A DNA stretch of 64,000 nucleotides from assembly GCA_963837945.1 (NCBI GenBank), contig CAWIQD010000026.1:62001-126000 (forward strand), in the 5' to 3' direction. The position numbers were made by a program, and so were the translations under genes. Below are positions 16,111-25,735 of the stretch, in pieces. The notes beneath the pieces are model-generated. The model saw only the letters and a program-made list of their open reading frames with translations, made no database searches and had not been told where the DNA came from. This DNA is from CAVUBL01 sp963837945 (GTDB lineage: Bacteria; Acidobacteriota; Thermoanaerobaculia; Multivoradales; DATKCC01). Within the stretch, counting starts at the first letter, position 1; the number at the start of each line of letters is the position of its first letter.

Positions 16111-16139
16111 ACGGGAGCGCGGTGCATACCGCGCTCCCG

Positions 16140-16140
<1 letters not shown>
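16111..16140 (-). terminator. rpoD terminator
   Basis: A perfect 13-bp stem (16111-16123 with 16128-16140) and the loop GCAT start at the rpoD stop codon. There is no T-run on the minus strand beyond it. Confidence 0.7.
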
Positions 16141-17867
<1,727 letters not shown>

Positions 17868-17874
17868 CGGTCTC

Positions 17875-19737
17875 CTAAGTTTCGTCCGTGCGCGCGATGG
17901 CGGGCTGGGTGTCGGGAATTCCGCGGTGCAGGATCTGGCTGATCCTCAACTTCTCGTCCACGAGCTCTTCGACGCGGGCCTGATCACCCTTGCGTTGAGC
18001 TTCCTGGATCTCCCGGACGACGTCGCGCGAGCGCTCTTTCCTCCAGCGGCGGCTCAGCTTGTCGATGCATTCGAACAAGCCGAGGCGACGGCAGCCGGCC
18101 GGGTACTCGAGCTCATTCTGATATCGGGCGATCCGGGTGAGGACCTCCGGTTCGTCACCCAAGGCGTCCACCACGGCGCGAGCACTCGGCGGACCTCCAT
18201 CCCTCTGATATAGAGCGTAGATCGCCCGGTAAATATTCCGGGCGACCGGGTCGAAAAACACGCCTTCCGGCGGCAGCCGATCGAGCGGTGGCGGCTGCCC
18301 CTCCGGCTCGAGCAGGCGAGCCAGGACCTCGTCCTCCAGCTTGTGGACCGTGCCGTCGTCCGCCGGGGGTCGAGGGGCCCTCGCCGAGGCCGGCGCCGAG
18401 AGCGAAACGCCCTCCCGCCCCCGGGCATTCCCGCGCTCGCCGCCGGCCCCCCCCTCGAGGCGACGGCCGAGGATCTCGGCGGGCACGCCGAGCCGCTCGG
18501 CGGCCCGCCGCGCGTAGGCGTAGCGCAGGACGGCGTCGGGCACCGGGGCGAGCAGCGCCACCACCTCGCGCGCCGCCGCGGCCTGGCCCCGGGGATCGCG
18601 CCGCACCTCGGGAGGCACCAGGCGCTCGAGCTCGTCCTCGACCGAGTCGCGGGCGGCGGAGACCGCCTCGGCCACCGCCTCGGGGCCGCGGGCGAGGCGC
18701 AGCGAGTCCGGGTCCTCGCCCTCGCCGAAGCGCGCCCGGCGCACGGCGAGCCCTTCTCCGAGGAGCACCGGCAGGGCGCGCCGGTGGGCGGTCTCGCCTG
18801 CCGGGTCGCCGTCGTAGCCCACGACGACCTCCTCGGCGTAGCGTGCGAGGAGCTTCGCCTGGGGCGGCGTCAGAGACGTCCCCATGCTCGCCACCACCCA
18901 GTCGATGCCGGCCGCTGCCGCGCCCAGGACGTCGAAGTACCCCTCGACGAGGAGCGCCCGGCTCGCCTCGCGGATCGCCCTCTTGGCGCAGTCGAGGCCG
19001 TAGAGGAGGTTGCCCTTGTGGAACTCCTCGGTCTCGGCGGTGTTGACGTACTTCGCCGCATCGTCGCCCAGGGTGCGCCCGCCGAAGCCGACGATCCGGC
19101 CCGAGGCGTTCTTGATCGGGAAGATCAGCCGGTGGCGGAAGCGGTCGTAGTGGCGGCCGTTCTTGTCCGAGCGCGCGACGAGCCCGGCGGCCTCGAGGGC
19201 GGCGACCGGGTGCTCGAAGCGCAGCGCGTCGAGGAGGTTCTGCCAGCCGTCGGGGGCGTAGCCGAGGCCGAAGCGCTCGACCAGGGCCGGATCGATCCGC
19301 CGCCGCTCGAGGTACTCCCGGGGTGCCCGATGGCGCCGGAGCTCGCCGGTGAAGAAGGCGGCCGCCGCCTCGAGGACGGGGGTGAGCCCGGGGCGCTCGC
19401 GGGCACCTGCGCCGTCGGCGCGGACCGAGCGCGACGGCAGCGGCACGCCGTAGCGGCGGGCCAGGGTCTCGATCGCCTCGGGGAAATCGTCGCCGCTGAG
19501 CTCCATGTGGAGCCCGATGGCGTCGCCGCCCTTGCCGCAGCCGAAGCAGTAGTAGAGGCCCTGGGTGGGGTCGACGCTGAACGACGGCGTCTTCTCCTTG
19601 TGCAGCGGGCACAGGCCCCGGTACCGGTGACCGGCCTTCTGGAGCCGCGTGTGGTCGGAGGCGACGTCGACGATGTCGACGGCGTCGCGCACCGCCTGCA
19701 CGAGCTGCGGAGTCAGGTGGACGTTACCCAGCGGCAT
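17875..19737 (-). CDS. dnaG: DNA primase DnaG
   Basis: This 620-residue protein starts MPLGNVHLTPQLV. The N-terminal CHC2 zinc site is Cys43, His46, Cys64, Cys67 (CPLH...CFGC). A catalytic core follows with the Toprim motif VEGYFDVLGAAAAGIDWV and GYDGDPAGE, where acidic residues bind magnesium. The C-terminal part is the helicase-binding region, here rather variable and with an Ala/Pro/Arg linker around 420-445. It makes RNA primers for replication. Its position directly upstream of rpoD is the conserved macromolecular-synthesis arrangement, and rpsU, its usual third partner, lies beyond mutS2. Confidence 0.97.
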   Translation of the reverse strand: MPLGNVHLTPQLVQAVRDAVDIVDVASDHTRLQKAGHRYRGLCPLHKEKTPSFSVDPTQGLYYCFGCGKGGDAIGLHMELSGDDFPEAIETLARRYGVPLPSRSVRADGAGARERPGLTPVLEAAAAFFTGELRRHRAPREYLERRRIDPALVERFGLGYAPDGWQNLLDALRFEHPVAALEAAGLVARSDKNGRHYDRFRHRLIFPIKNASGRIVGFGGRTLGDDAAKYVNTAETEEFHKGNLLYGLDCAKRAIREASRALLVEGYFDVLGAAAAGIDWVVASMGTSLTPPQAKLLARYAEEVVVGYDGDPAGETAHRRALPVLLGEGLAVRRARFGEGEDPDSLRLARGPEAVAEAVSAARDSVEDELERLVPPEVRRDPRGQAAAAREVVALLAPVPDAVLRYAYARRAAERLGVPAEILGRRLEGGAGGERGNARGREGVSLSAPASARAPRPPADDGTVHKLEDEVLARLLEPEGQPPPLDRLPPEGVFFDPVARNIYRAIYALYQRDGGPPSARAVVDALGDEPEVLTRIARYQNELEYPAGCRRLGLFECIDKLSRRWRKERSRDVVREIQEAQRKGDQARVEELVDEKLRISQILHRGIPDTQPAIARTDET

Positions 19738-19810
19738 GATGTCTTAGACACCAACAGGGGGTCGAAGGTTCTTCTTCCGGCGACGGATCGCCCCAGCCTA
19801 CAGTTGCCGC

Positions 19811-22255
19811 TCAAGCGCCTTCGAGGGTCACCACCGTCGCGCCGTCGCCCCCTTCGTTCGGCTTGCCCGCGCGCTGGGCGGCGACCGCCGGGTGGCCGCG
19901 CAGGTGCTCGCGGACCGCCTTCTTGAGCCGTCCCGTGCCGTGGCCGTGGACCACGCGCACCTCCTGGCGCGAGGCGAGGAGCGCTCGGTCGAGGTAGGCG
20001 TCGAGCTGCGCCAGGGCCTCCTCGACCCGCTGGCCGAGGAGGTGGAGCTCCGCCGGGACCTCGCGCTCGCCGCCGGAGACCTCGACCCCCTCGCGGAGGT
20101 GTCCCGCGCGGGTCCGGGAACGGGACGGCCGGCCTGCCCGGTCGCCGGGCGCGGCGAGCGCCGGCCCGAGCGCCACCAGCTCCTCCTCCGAGCAGCGCAG
20201 GCGCTTGCCTCGGACCTCGACCTCGGCCCGGCCGCGGTCGAGACCGGTCAGCTCGCCCTCCCAGCCGAGCGAGCGGTGGCGCACGCGGGCGCCGACCTCG
20301 AGCGGGCCGCCGGCTTCGGGCTCCGCTTCCCCGTACTCCGGAGCGGCCTCGAAGACCCGCTCGGTCGCCTCCGCGGCGAGGCCCTTCCGGCGGCCGGCCT
20401 CGACCTCGCCGATCAGGCGTTCGACCTCCTCGCGGAACCGCCGCCGGGTCTCCTGGCGGAAGGCGTCGAGCTCGCCCTTGTAGGTCCGGGCGAGCCCCTT
20501 GCGCTCGCTCTCGAGGCGCTCGCGCTCGGCCGCCACGGTGGCGCGCTCCGCTTCGAGACGCCCGAGGTCGCGCTCGGCGCGGACCTGGGCGTCGGCCAGC
20601 TCGCGGCGCACCCGCTCGACCTCGGCGAGCATCCGGCGGAGCTTCAGGTGCTCGGTGCCCAGGCGCTCCTCCGCCCGGTCGAGCCACTCCGCGGGCAGGC
20701 CCAGGCGGCGCGCGAGTGCCAGCGCCTCGCTCGCTCCGGGCGGCCCCGGCAGCAGGCGGTAAGTCGGCTCGCCGCTGGCGGCCGAGAACTCCATCGCCGC
20801 GCACGAGGCGCCCGCGGTCTCGAGGGCGGCCGCCGCGAGCTGGGTGAGGTGGGTGGTGATGACCGCCAGGCAGCGCCGGTCGAGGAGCCCTTCGAGGAGG
20901 GTGACCGCCAGGGCCGAGCCCTCCTCCGGGTCGGTGCCCGAGCCGAGCTCGTCCAGGAGGATGAGGGCGTCGGGGCCGGCCGCCTCCCAGGCCTCCCGCA
21001 GCCGCAGGAGCCGGCCGCTGAAGGTGGAGCGCTCCGCCAGGAGGTCCTGCTCGTCGCCCACCGTCGCCACCAGGGCGCCGACGGCGGGCAGGCTCGTCCC
21101 CGCCTCGGCCGGCACCGGCAGGCCGCACTGGTGGGCCAGGGTGAGCAGGCCGACGGTCTTCATGGCCACCGTCTTGCCGCCGGCGTTCGGCCCGGTGATC
21201 ACCAGGCAGCGGCGGTCGTCGTCGAGGTCGAGGTCGAGCGGGACGACCGGCTCCCGGTGGCCGGCGTGGCCGAGGGCGACCTCGCGCAGCTCGGCGAGCT
21301 CGGGAGCGAGGAGGGGGTGACGGGCGCCGCGCAGGGCGAGGCGCCCGCGCGGGGCGACCTCGGCGAGCCGGCCGCCGGCGCGCTCGGCGAAGCGCACCGA
21401 GGCCTGGGCCACGTCGAGGGCGACCAGCAGGTCGACGTGGGCCTCGATCGCGCCCCGGGCCCGGCGCACCTCGTCCGCCAGCTCGGCCACGATCCGCTGG
21501 CGCTCGGCCTCCTCGTCGTCGACCGCTTGCTGCAGCGTGTTGTTCTCGTCGACCGCCTCCAGGGGCTCGAAGTAGAAGCTCTTGCCGCTGCCCGAGCGCC
21601 CGTGGGTGAGGCCCTTCAGGCGGCCGCGCGAGCCGGCCTGGAGCACCAGGACGAGGCGGCCCTCGCGCATCGGCACGGTCTCCTCCGAGAGCTCCTCGCC
21701 GTGCGAGCGGACGTACTCGGAGAGCTGGCCGTAGAGGCGGTCGCGGGTGGAGCGGATGGTCCTGCGCAGACCCGCGAGGGCCGGGCTCGCGTCTTCGCGC
21801 ACGTCGCCCCGGCGATCGAGAGTGCCGGCGATCCGGCGCAGCAGGGGGGAGGCGTCCGGCAGGCGCTCCGCGGCGGAGCCCAGCTCGGGGCACGGCGGGT
21901 CGGCCCCGGCGATCCGCTCCGCCGCCGCGCGCACGTCGCGCAGGAGATCGGCGAGGCGGACGAGGTCGAGGCCCGAGAGGCCGGCGCGGGGAGAGGCGAG
22001 GCGGTCGAGGAGGTCGCCGAGCGAGACCTCGAGCGGGGAGACCAGCGGTGGGCCGTCGAGGAGACGGGCGGCCTCCTCGCAGCGGCGGCGGCGCGCGTCG
22101 AGGTCCGGCCGGTCGCGCGCGGGCTCGAGGCCGGCGAGCGCCGCCCGGCCGAGGTCGGTCGCGGCCAGCTCGGCCACGACGGCGAGCAGGCTCTCGAGCT
22201 CGAGCGCCCGCACCGAGGCGGCCGAGGCGACGGCGGAGGGGGAGTCGGGAGGCAT
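19811..22255 (-). CDS. mutS2: MutS2 family protein (Smr-domain endonuclease / ribosome rescue factor)
   Basis: This 814-residue protein starts at ATG 22255; one codon upstream a TTG is also possible but less likely. The N-terminal helical core is followed by the MutS-type ATPase, with Walker A GPNAGGKTVAMK and Walker B LILLDELGSGTDPEEG. A long coiled coil (about 500-620, Glu/Arg/Ala-rich) follows, and the C-terminal Smr domain has ELHLLGQRVEEA and VRVVHGHGTGRLKKAV. It lacks the mismatch-binding domain of MutS. Known members suppress recombination or split collided ribosomes. It sits between rpsU and dnaG. A rho-independent terminator for rpsU ends just before its start, so it needs its own promoter or readthrough. 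Confidence 0.95.
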   Translation of the reverse strand: MPPDSPSAVASAASVRALELESLLAVVAELAATDLGRAALAGLEPARDRPDLDARRRRCEEAARLLDGPPLVSPLEVSLGDLLDRLASPRAGLSGLDLVRLADLLRDVRAAAERIAGADPPCPELGSAAERLPDASPLLRRIAGTLDRRGDVREDASPALAGLRRTIRSTRDRLYGQLSEYVRSHGEELSEETVPMREGRLVLVLQAGSRGRLKGLTHGRSGSGKSFYFEPLEAVDENNTLQQAVDDEEAERQRIVAELADEVRRARGAIEAHVDLLVALDVAQASVRFAERAGGRLAEVAPRGRLALRGARHPLLAPELAELREVALGHAGHREPVVPLDLDLDDDRRCLVITGPNAGGKTVAMKTVGLLTLAHQCGLPVPAEAGTSLPAVGALVATVGDEQDLLAERSTFSGRLLRLREAWEAAGPDALILLDELGSGTDPEEGSALAVTLLEGLLDRRCLAVITTHLTQLAAAALETAGASCAAMEFSAASGEPTYRLLPGPPGASEALALARRLGLPAEWLDRAEERLGTEHLKLRRMLAEVERVRRELADAQVRAERDLGRLEAERATVAAERERLESERKGLARTYKGELDAFRQETRRRFREEVERLIGEVEAGRRKGLAAEATERVFEAAPEYGEAEPEAGGPLEVGARVRHRSLGWEGELTGLDRGRAEVEVRGKRLRCSEEELVALGPALAAPGDRAGRPSRSRTRAGHLREGVEVSGGEREVPAELHLLGQRVEEALAQLDAYLDRALLASRQEVRVVHGHGTGRLKKAVREHLRGHPAVAAQRAGKPNEGGDGATVVTLEGA

Positions 22256-22294
22256 CAAAACGAAAACGGGAGCGGCGTTCGAGCCACTCCCGTT
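22256..22294 (-). terminator. Rho-independent terminator of rpsU
   Basis: On the minus strand AACGGGAGTGG pairs with CCGCTCCCGTT around an 8-base loop (22265-22294), followed by the T-rich tract TTTCGTTTTG. It ends directly before the mutS2 start codon. Confidence 0.85.
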
Positions 22295-22335
22295 CGAGCT
22301 TCGCCGCCGCGAGGCGGCCCTTCAGCGACGGCGCT

Positions 22336-22545
22336 TCAGGCGAGACCTGCGCGACGCTCTTCGGCGAGCTTGCGCAGCATCTTCTTGCGGGCCTGCATGG
22401 TCTTGCGCTTGCGCTTGACCGACGGCTTCTCGAAGTGCTGGCGCTTCTTGAGCTCGGTCAGGACGCCAGCCTTCTCTACCTTGCGCTTGAAGCGGCGCAG
22501 GGCGTTCTCGAAGCTCTCGTCGTCACGGACTTGAACTGCCGGCAT
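22336..22545 (-). CDS. rpsU: 30S ribosomal protein bS21
   Basis: This 69-residue basic protein starts MPAVQVRDDESFENALRRF and has a Lys/Arg-rich C-terminus (SVKRKRKTMQARKKMLRK), typical of bS21. The ATG at 22545 is fixed by an exceptionally good ribosome site, AAGGGGTGATC, matching almost all of the anti-Shine-Dalgarno end. bS21 sits near the 3' end of 16S rRNA and aids initiation. It has its own promoter (22619-22647) and terminator. Confidence 0.96.
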   Translation of the reverse strand: MPAVQVRDDESFENALRRFKRKVEKAGVLTELKKRQHFEKPSVKRKRKTMQARKKMLRKLAEERRAGLA

Positions 22546-22618
22546 GGAACGGATCACCCCTTTTCACTGCGGCGTTATGGCCCACGGCTGAGCACACTCC
22601 CCCATCCGCGGGAGCGTC

Positions 22619-22647
22619 ATTCTGTCGCAAGCGGGGCCGGCCGTCAA
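22619..22647 (-). promoter_or_regulatory. rpsU promoter
   Basis: Minus strand: TTGACG (22642-22647), 17-base spacer, CAGAAT (22619-22624). This gives a leader of about 65 nt before the rpsU ATG. Confidence 0.6.
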
Positions 22648-22686
22648 GAGCCGGTTCCATACCCGGGGGGGTCCGCGAGGCCGAGC

Positions 22687-23496
22687 TCACTGCTCCGCCG
22701 GTGCGCCTCCGGTCTCGCTCCGCTTCGCGACCGCGTCGAACTGGGTCTGGTAGACCTCGAAGTGGTCGTCCTTCTTGCGCATCCAGACCGCCGCCGCGTC
22801 CCCCTCGGGGCTCTTCGGGTAGTACCAGGCGACCACGTTCTTCTCCGGGTACTCCCGCCGGTTGGCGGAGGTCGCCGGCCCCAGGATCTCCTGGACCTGG
22901 CGGTCGGTCATCCCCTTCTTGACCTGGCTGAACCGGTCCTGGTCCATGTAGTGGTCCGCCTCGGCCTGGGCCAGGGCGGCCTTGACGTCCTGGTTGTCGG
23001 GGTCGAACTTCAAGATGTCCTGGTAGATCCCGATCGCGCGTGCGTACTCGCCCCCCGCGGTGATGTACTCCTTGGCGAGGACCATGTCCTCGTCGGACTT
23101 GATGTGGATGGCCGTCTGCTCGTCTGGGCTCATCGGCTCGCCTTCGGCCGGTGCGGCGGCGTTGATGTAGTCGACGAGCTCCTGGTTCAGCTTGTCGGCC
23201 TTGTCGCCGATCGCCGACTCCTGCTGCTGGATGTCGGACTGGAGCTGCTCGGCGTCCACCTGCTCACCTTCCGCGAGCTCGCCGCTCTTGGCTTTCGCGA
23301 GCCGGTCCTTCTTCTGGGCGAGATCCTGCCGTTCGGTGTCGAGCTGCTGCTTCTGCTGCTGGAGCTCGCCGAGTCGAGCCGCCCTCGCCGCTTGATCCTC
23401 GGCTTCCTTGTCTTCCTTCGACGAACAAGCGGACAGGGAAGCCAACGCGAAGAGCACCGTGGCGAGGACGACCGACGTGCGGAACATGCGGTTCAT
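22687..23496 (-). CDS. Lipoprotein with coiled coil, TPR-like and SmpA/OmlA-like C-terminal region
   Basis: This 269-residue protein starts at ATG behind AGGAGGTCAACCG. A lipoprotein signal ends at LSAC (Cys24). Residues about 27-100 form a Gln/Glu/Lys-rich coiled coil (LGELQQQKQQLDTERQDL). The middle part looks like one TPR unit (YARAIGIYQDILKFDPDNQ). The C-terminal part, with KKGMTDRQVQEILGPA followed by AWYYPKSPEG, resembles the SmpA/BamE fold. An outer-membrane-associated role is likely but not proven. It is divergent from the GAF-like gene. Confidence 0.75.
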   Translation of the reverse strand: MNRMFRTSVVLATVLFALASLSACSSKEDKEAEDQAARAARLGELQQQKQQLDTERQDLAQKKDRLAKAKSGELAEGEQVDAEQLQSDIQQQESAIGDKADKLNQELVDYINAAAPAEGEPMSPDEQTAIHIKSDEDMVLAKEYITAGGEYARAIGIYQDILKFDPDNQDVKAALAQAEADHYMDQDRFSQVKKGMTDRQVQEILGPATSANRREYPEKNVVAWYYPKSPEGDAAAVWMRKKDDHFEVYQTQFDAVAKRSETGGAPAEQ

Positions 23497-23641
23497 CGGT
23501 TGACCTCCTGTGGGGTTCCTCTGGAATGGGGGCTCACGGGCTGGGACGGTACCATAGCGAACCGGGCGCGACAACCGGCCACCGGGCCGGCCGGTCGACG
23601 GTAAACCTCGATGGGAAAAGGGGTTGGCGGGCTCGCGGCGC

Positions 23642-23670
23642 TTGACACCGCCGGCGTCCTGGCAAATAAT
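23642..23670 (+). promoter_or_regulatory. Strong sigma-70 promoter for the 23723 gene
   Basis: Perfect TTGACA (23642-23647), 17-base spacer, AATAAT (23665-23670, five of six). It predicts a transcript start near 23677, 46 bases before the ATG. Confidence 0.75.
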
Positions 23671-23722
23671 CGGCAGTCTTTGGGGCGATAGCATTCGCGA
23701 CCTCGCGATGGAGGGTGTGATC

Positions 23723-25609
23723 ATGCCGCTTGGGGACAAGGTTCGACAGCTCGACGAGCACGTGGCCGCCGTGGTGCGCCGCGCGGTGGAAGACCTGCGC
23801 GAGGAGGTGCGCAAGCGCCTGGACGAGGCGACCGACGACCTCCGTCGCCGGCTGGGAGAGGTGGCTCCGGAGCTGCCCGCTTCCTTTGTCAACGAGGAGG
23901 ACCTGCGGCAGATCGCGGAGGAGGCGACCACGTCCTCCGACGAGGCGCTCGCCGCCGCTGAGACCCGGGGCGCCCACGCCGCCCGGGCCGCGCTTCGCGA
24001 GGCGGCCGAGGTCCTCGACCGGGCGACCACCCAGGGCGGGGTCCTCGACGCTCTGCTCGCCGAGTCGGCGCGCTTCGCGCCGCGCGCCGCGATCCTGCTG
24101 GCGCGGGACCACGGCATCGTCGGCTGGGAAGCCCGCGGCTTCGAGGCCGACCGGAACGCCGCCCGCGCGGTCAGCCTGTCCAGCGAAGAGGAGCCCTGGC
24201 GCCCGGTCGTCCAGGGCGGGGCTTCCCGCATGGTGCCGGCGGGCCGGTGCGCGTCGCTCGCGAGCCAGCTCGACAGCCCGCTGCCCACCGACGGAGTCCT
24301 GATCCCGCTGGTGCTGCGCGACCGGGTCGCCGCCCTGCTCTACGCCGACCGCACCGAGCCCGGCCAGGCGATTGATCTCGACGCCCTCCAGCTCCTGACC
24401 TACGCCGCCGGCCTGGCGCTCGAGACCCTCGCCTTCCGCGAGCGGCCTTCGACCGTCACCCTGCACCCCGCCGAAGGGGCGCCGGCGGCGGCTCCCGAGC
24501 CGAGCGCCGCCGGGGAGATCGAGCCGGAGCCGGCCGAGCTCGAAACCGGGAGCGAGACGGGATGGGAGAGCGGCACGGGGTGGGAAGCCGAGGCCGGCGA
24601 GCCGGCGAGCCCGGCGCTCGACGAGGCCGAGGAGACCTCGTGGTCGGTCGACACCGGGGGCTGGGACGAGGAGATCGAGCCCGGGGCCGAGACCGCGAGC
24701 TTCGCGCCGGCCGAGGTGCTCGAGCCGGTAGAGGAGCCCGTCGAGATCGAGGCGGTGGACGAGGTCGAGATCGAGCTCGAGGGCGCCGAGGAGCTCGTCT
24801 CGTCGAGCGATCTTCTCCAGCCGGTGGAGGAGGAGCCCGAGCCGGCGGCACGGACGGCCGCCGGGTTCGAGTCGATCGACGAGCGCGTGATCGGCGAGGG
24901 CGCTTTCGCCGAAGCACCGGAGCTCGAGGCGCCGGCGACGCCGGCGCTCGAGACGGCCGGGGACGCGGCGGAGCCGCAGAGCCCGGCTGAGGCGATTCCG
25001 TGGCGGACCGAGGAGCCGGAGGAGCTCGAGCTCGAGAGGGCCGAGGTCGAACCGGCCGAAGACGAGGAGGGCGGGGTGGCAGCGGGCGGCTACGAGACCG
25101 GGCTCGAGACCGGCGCCGGAGCGACGGCCCCCGCGGCCGAGCACGAGGAGGCCGAGCCCGCGGCGACCGCCGAGCCGGCCGAGCCCCGGACCGACGAGGA
25201 GCAGGGCGAGGACGAGGTCACGGACCGTCCGGAGGAGGGCGCCGTGCCGCCGCCGGCCCCACGGCCGCCGAGCATCGGCCCGGTCGAGCCGCCGTCCGAC
25301 GTCGAGGGCCCCGGCTGGGCGTTCTCGAGCAGCCGGGCGGTGGTCGCCAAGGGGGAGGAGGCGACGCACGAGGAGGCGCGGCGCCTGGCGCGGCTGCTGG
25401 TGAGCGAGATCCTGCTCTACAACCAGGACGAGGTCGAGGAAGGACGGCGCAACCGGGACATCTACGAGCGGCTGCGCGACGACATCGAGCGCTCGCGCCA
25501 GCTCTACGAGGATCGGGTGGAGACGTCGGTCCGCGACTCGACCGACTACTTCTACCAGGAGCTGGTCCGGCAGCTGGCCAAAGGCGACGCCAAGGCCCTC
25601 GGCATCTGA
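23723..25609 (+). CDS. GAF-like domain protein with long acidic disordered region
   Basis: The ATG at 23723 follows GGAGGGTG and gives 628 residues; an ATG at 23708 is also in frame. Residues 5-65 are helical and charged. About 90-235 resembles a GAF fold (LLARDHGIVGWEARGF, VLIPLVLRDRVAALLYAD). About 245-530 is a Glu/Pro/Ala-rich acidic stretch of low complexity. The conserved C-terminal helix bundle (ARLLVSEILLYNQDEVEEG, then ERLRDDIERSRQLYEDRV) is a module I associate with acidobacterial signalling proteins. No signal peptide or kinase domain is present. A cytoplasmic scaffold or sensor role is a guess. Confidence 0.7.
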   Translation: MPLGDKVRQLDEHVAAVVRRAVEDLREEVRKRLDEATDDLRRRLGEVAPELPASFVNEEDLRQIAEEATTSSDEALAAAETRGAHAARAALREAAEVLDRATTQGGVLDALLAESARFAPRAAILLARDHGIVGWEARGFEADRNAARAVSLSSEEEPWRPVVQGGASRMVPAGRCASLASQLDSPLPTDGVLIPLVLRDRVAALLYADRTEPGQAIDLDALQLLTYAAGLALETLAFRERPSTVTLHPAEGAPAAAPEPSAAGEIEPEPAELETGSETGWESGTGWEAEAGEPASPALDEAEETSWSVDTGGWDEEIEPGAETASFAPAEVLEPVEEPVEIEAVDEVEIELEGAEELVSSSDLLQPVEEEPEPAARTAAGFESIDERVIGEGAFAEAPELEAPATPALETAGDAAEPQSPAEAIPWRTEEPEELELERAEVEPAEDEEGGVAAGGYETGLETGAGATAPAAEHEEAEPAATAEPAEPRTDEEQGEDEVTDRPEEGAVPPPAPRPPSIGPVEPPSDVEGPGWAFSSSRAVVAKGEEATHEEARRLARLLVSEILLYNQDEVEEGRRNRDIYERLRDDIERSRQLYEDRVETSVRDSTDYFYQELVRQLAKGDAKALGI

Positions 25610-25735
25610 GGCCGGCCGGTCGCGGGCGGCGAGGCGAGCCCCGGCGGCGGTGATTTCCCTGGCAATGTCGACCCCGTCTTGCTAACATAGCCAAGCGTCA
25701 TCGAACCAGGGGGGCAGTGAGGAGCAGGAACGCAC

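Noticed and set aside
19892..22534. 880-codon open frame on the + strand opposite mutS2 and rpsU
   Set aside because: High-GC shadow; composition is artefactual and the minus-strand genes are conserved.
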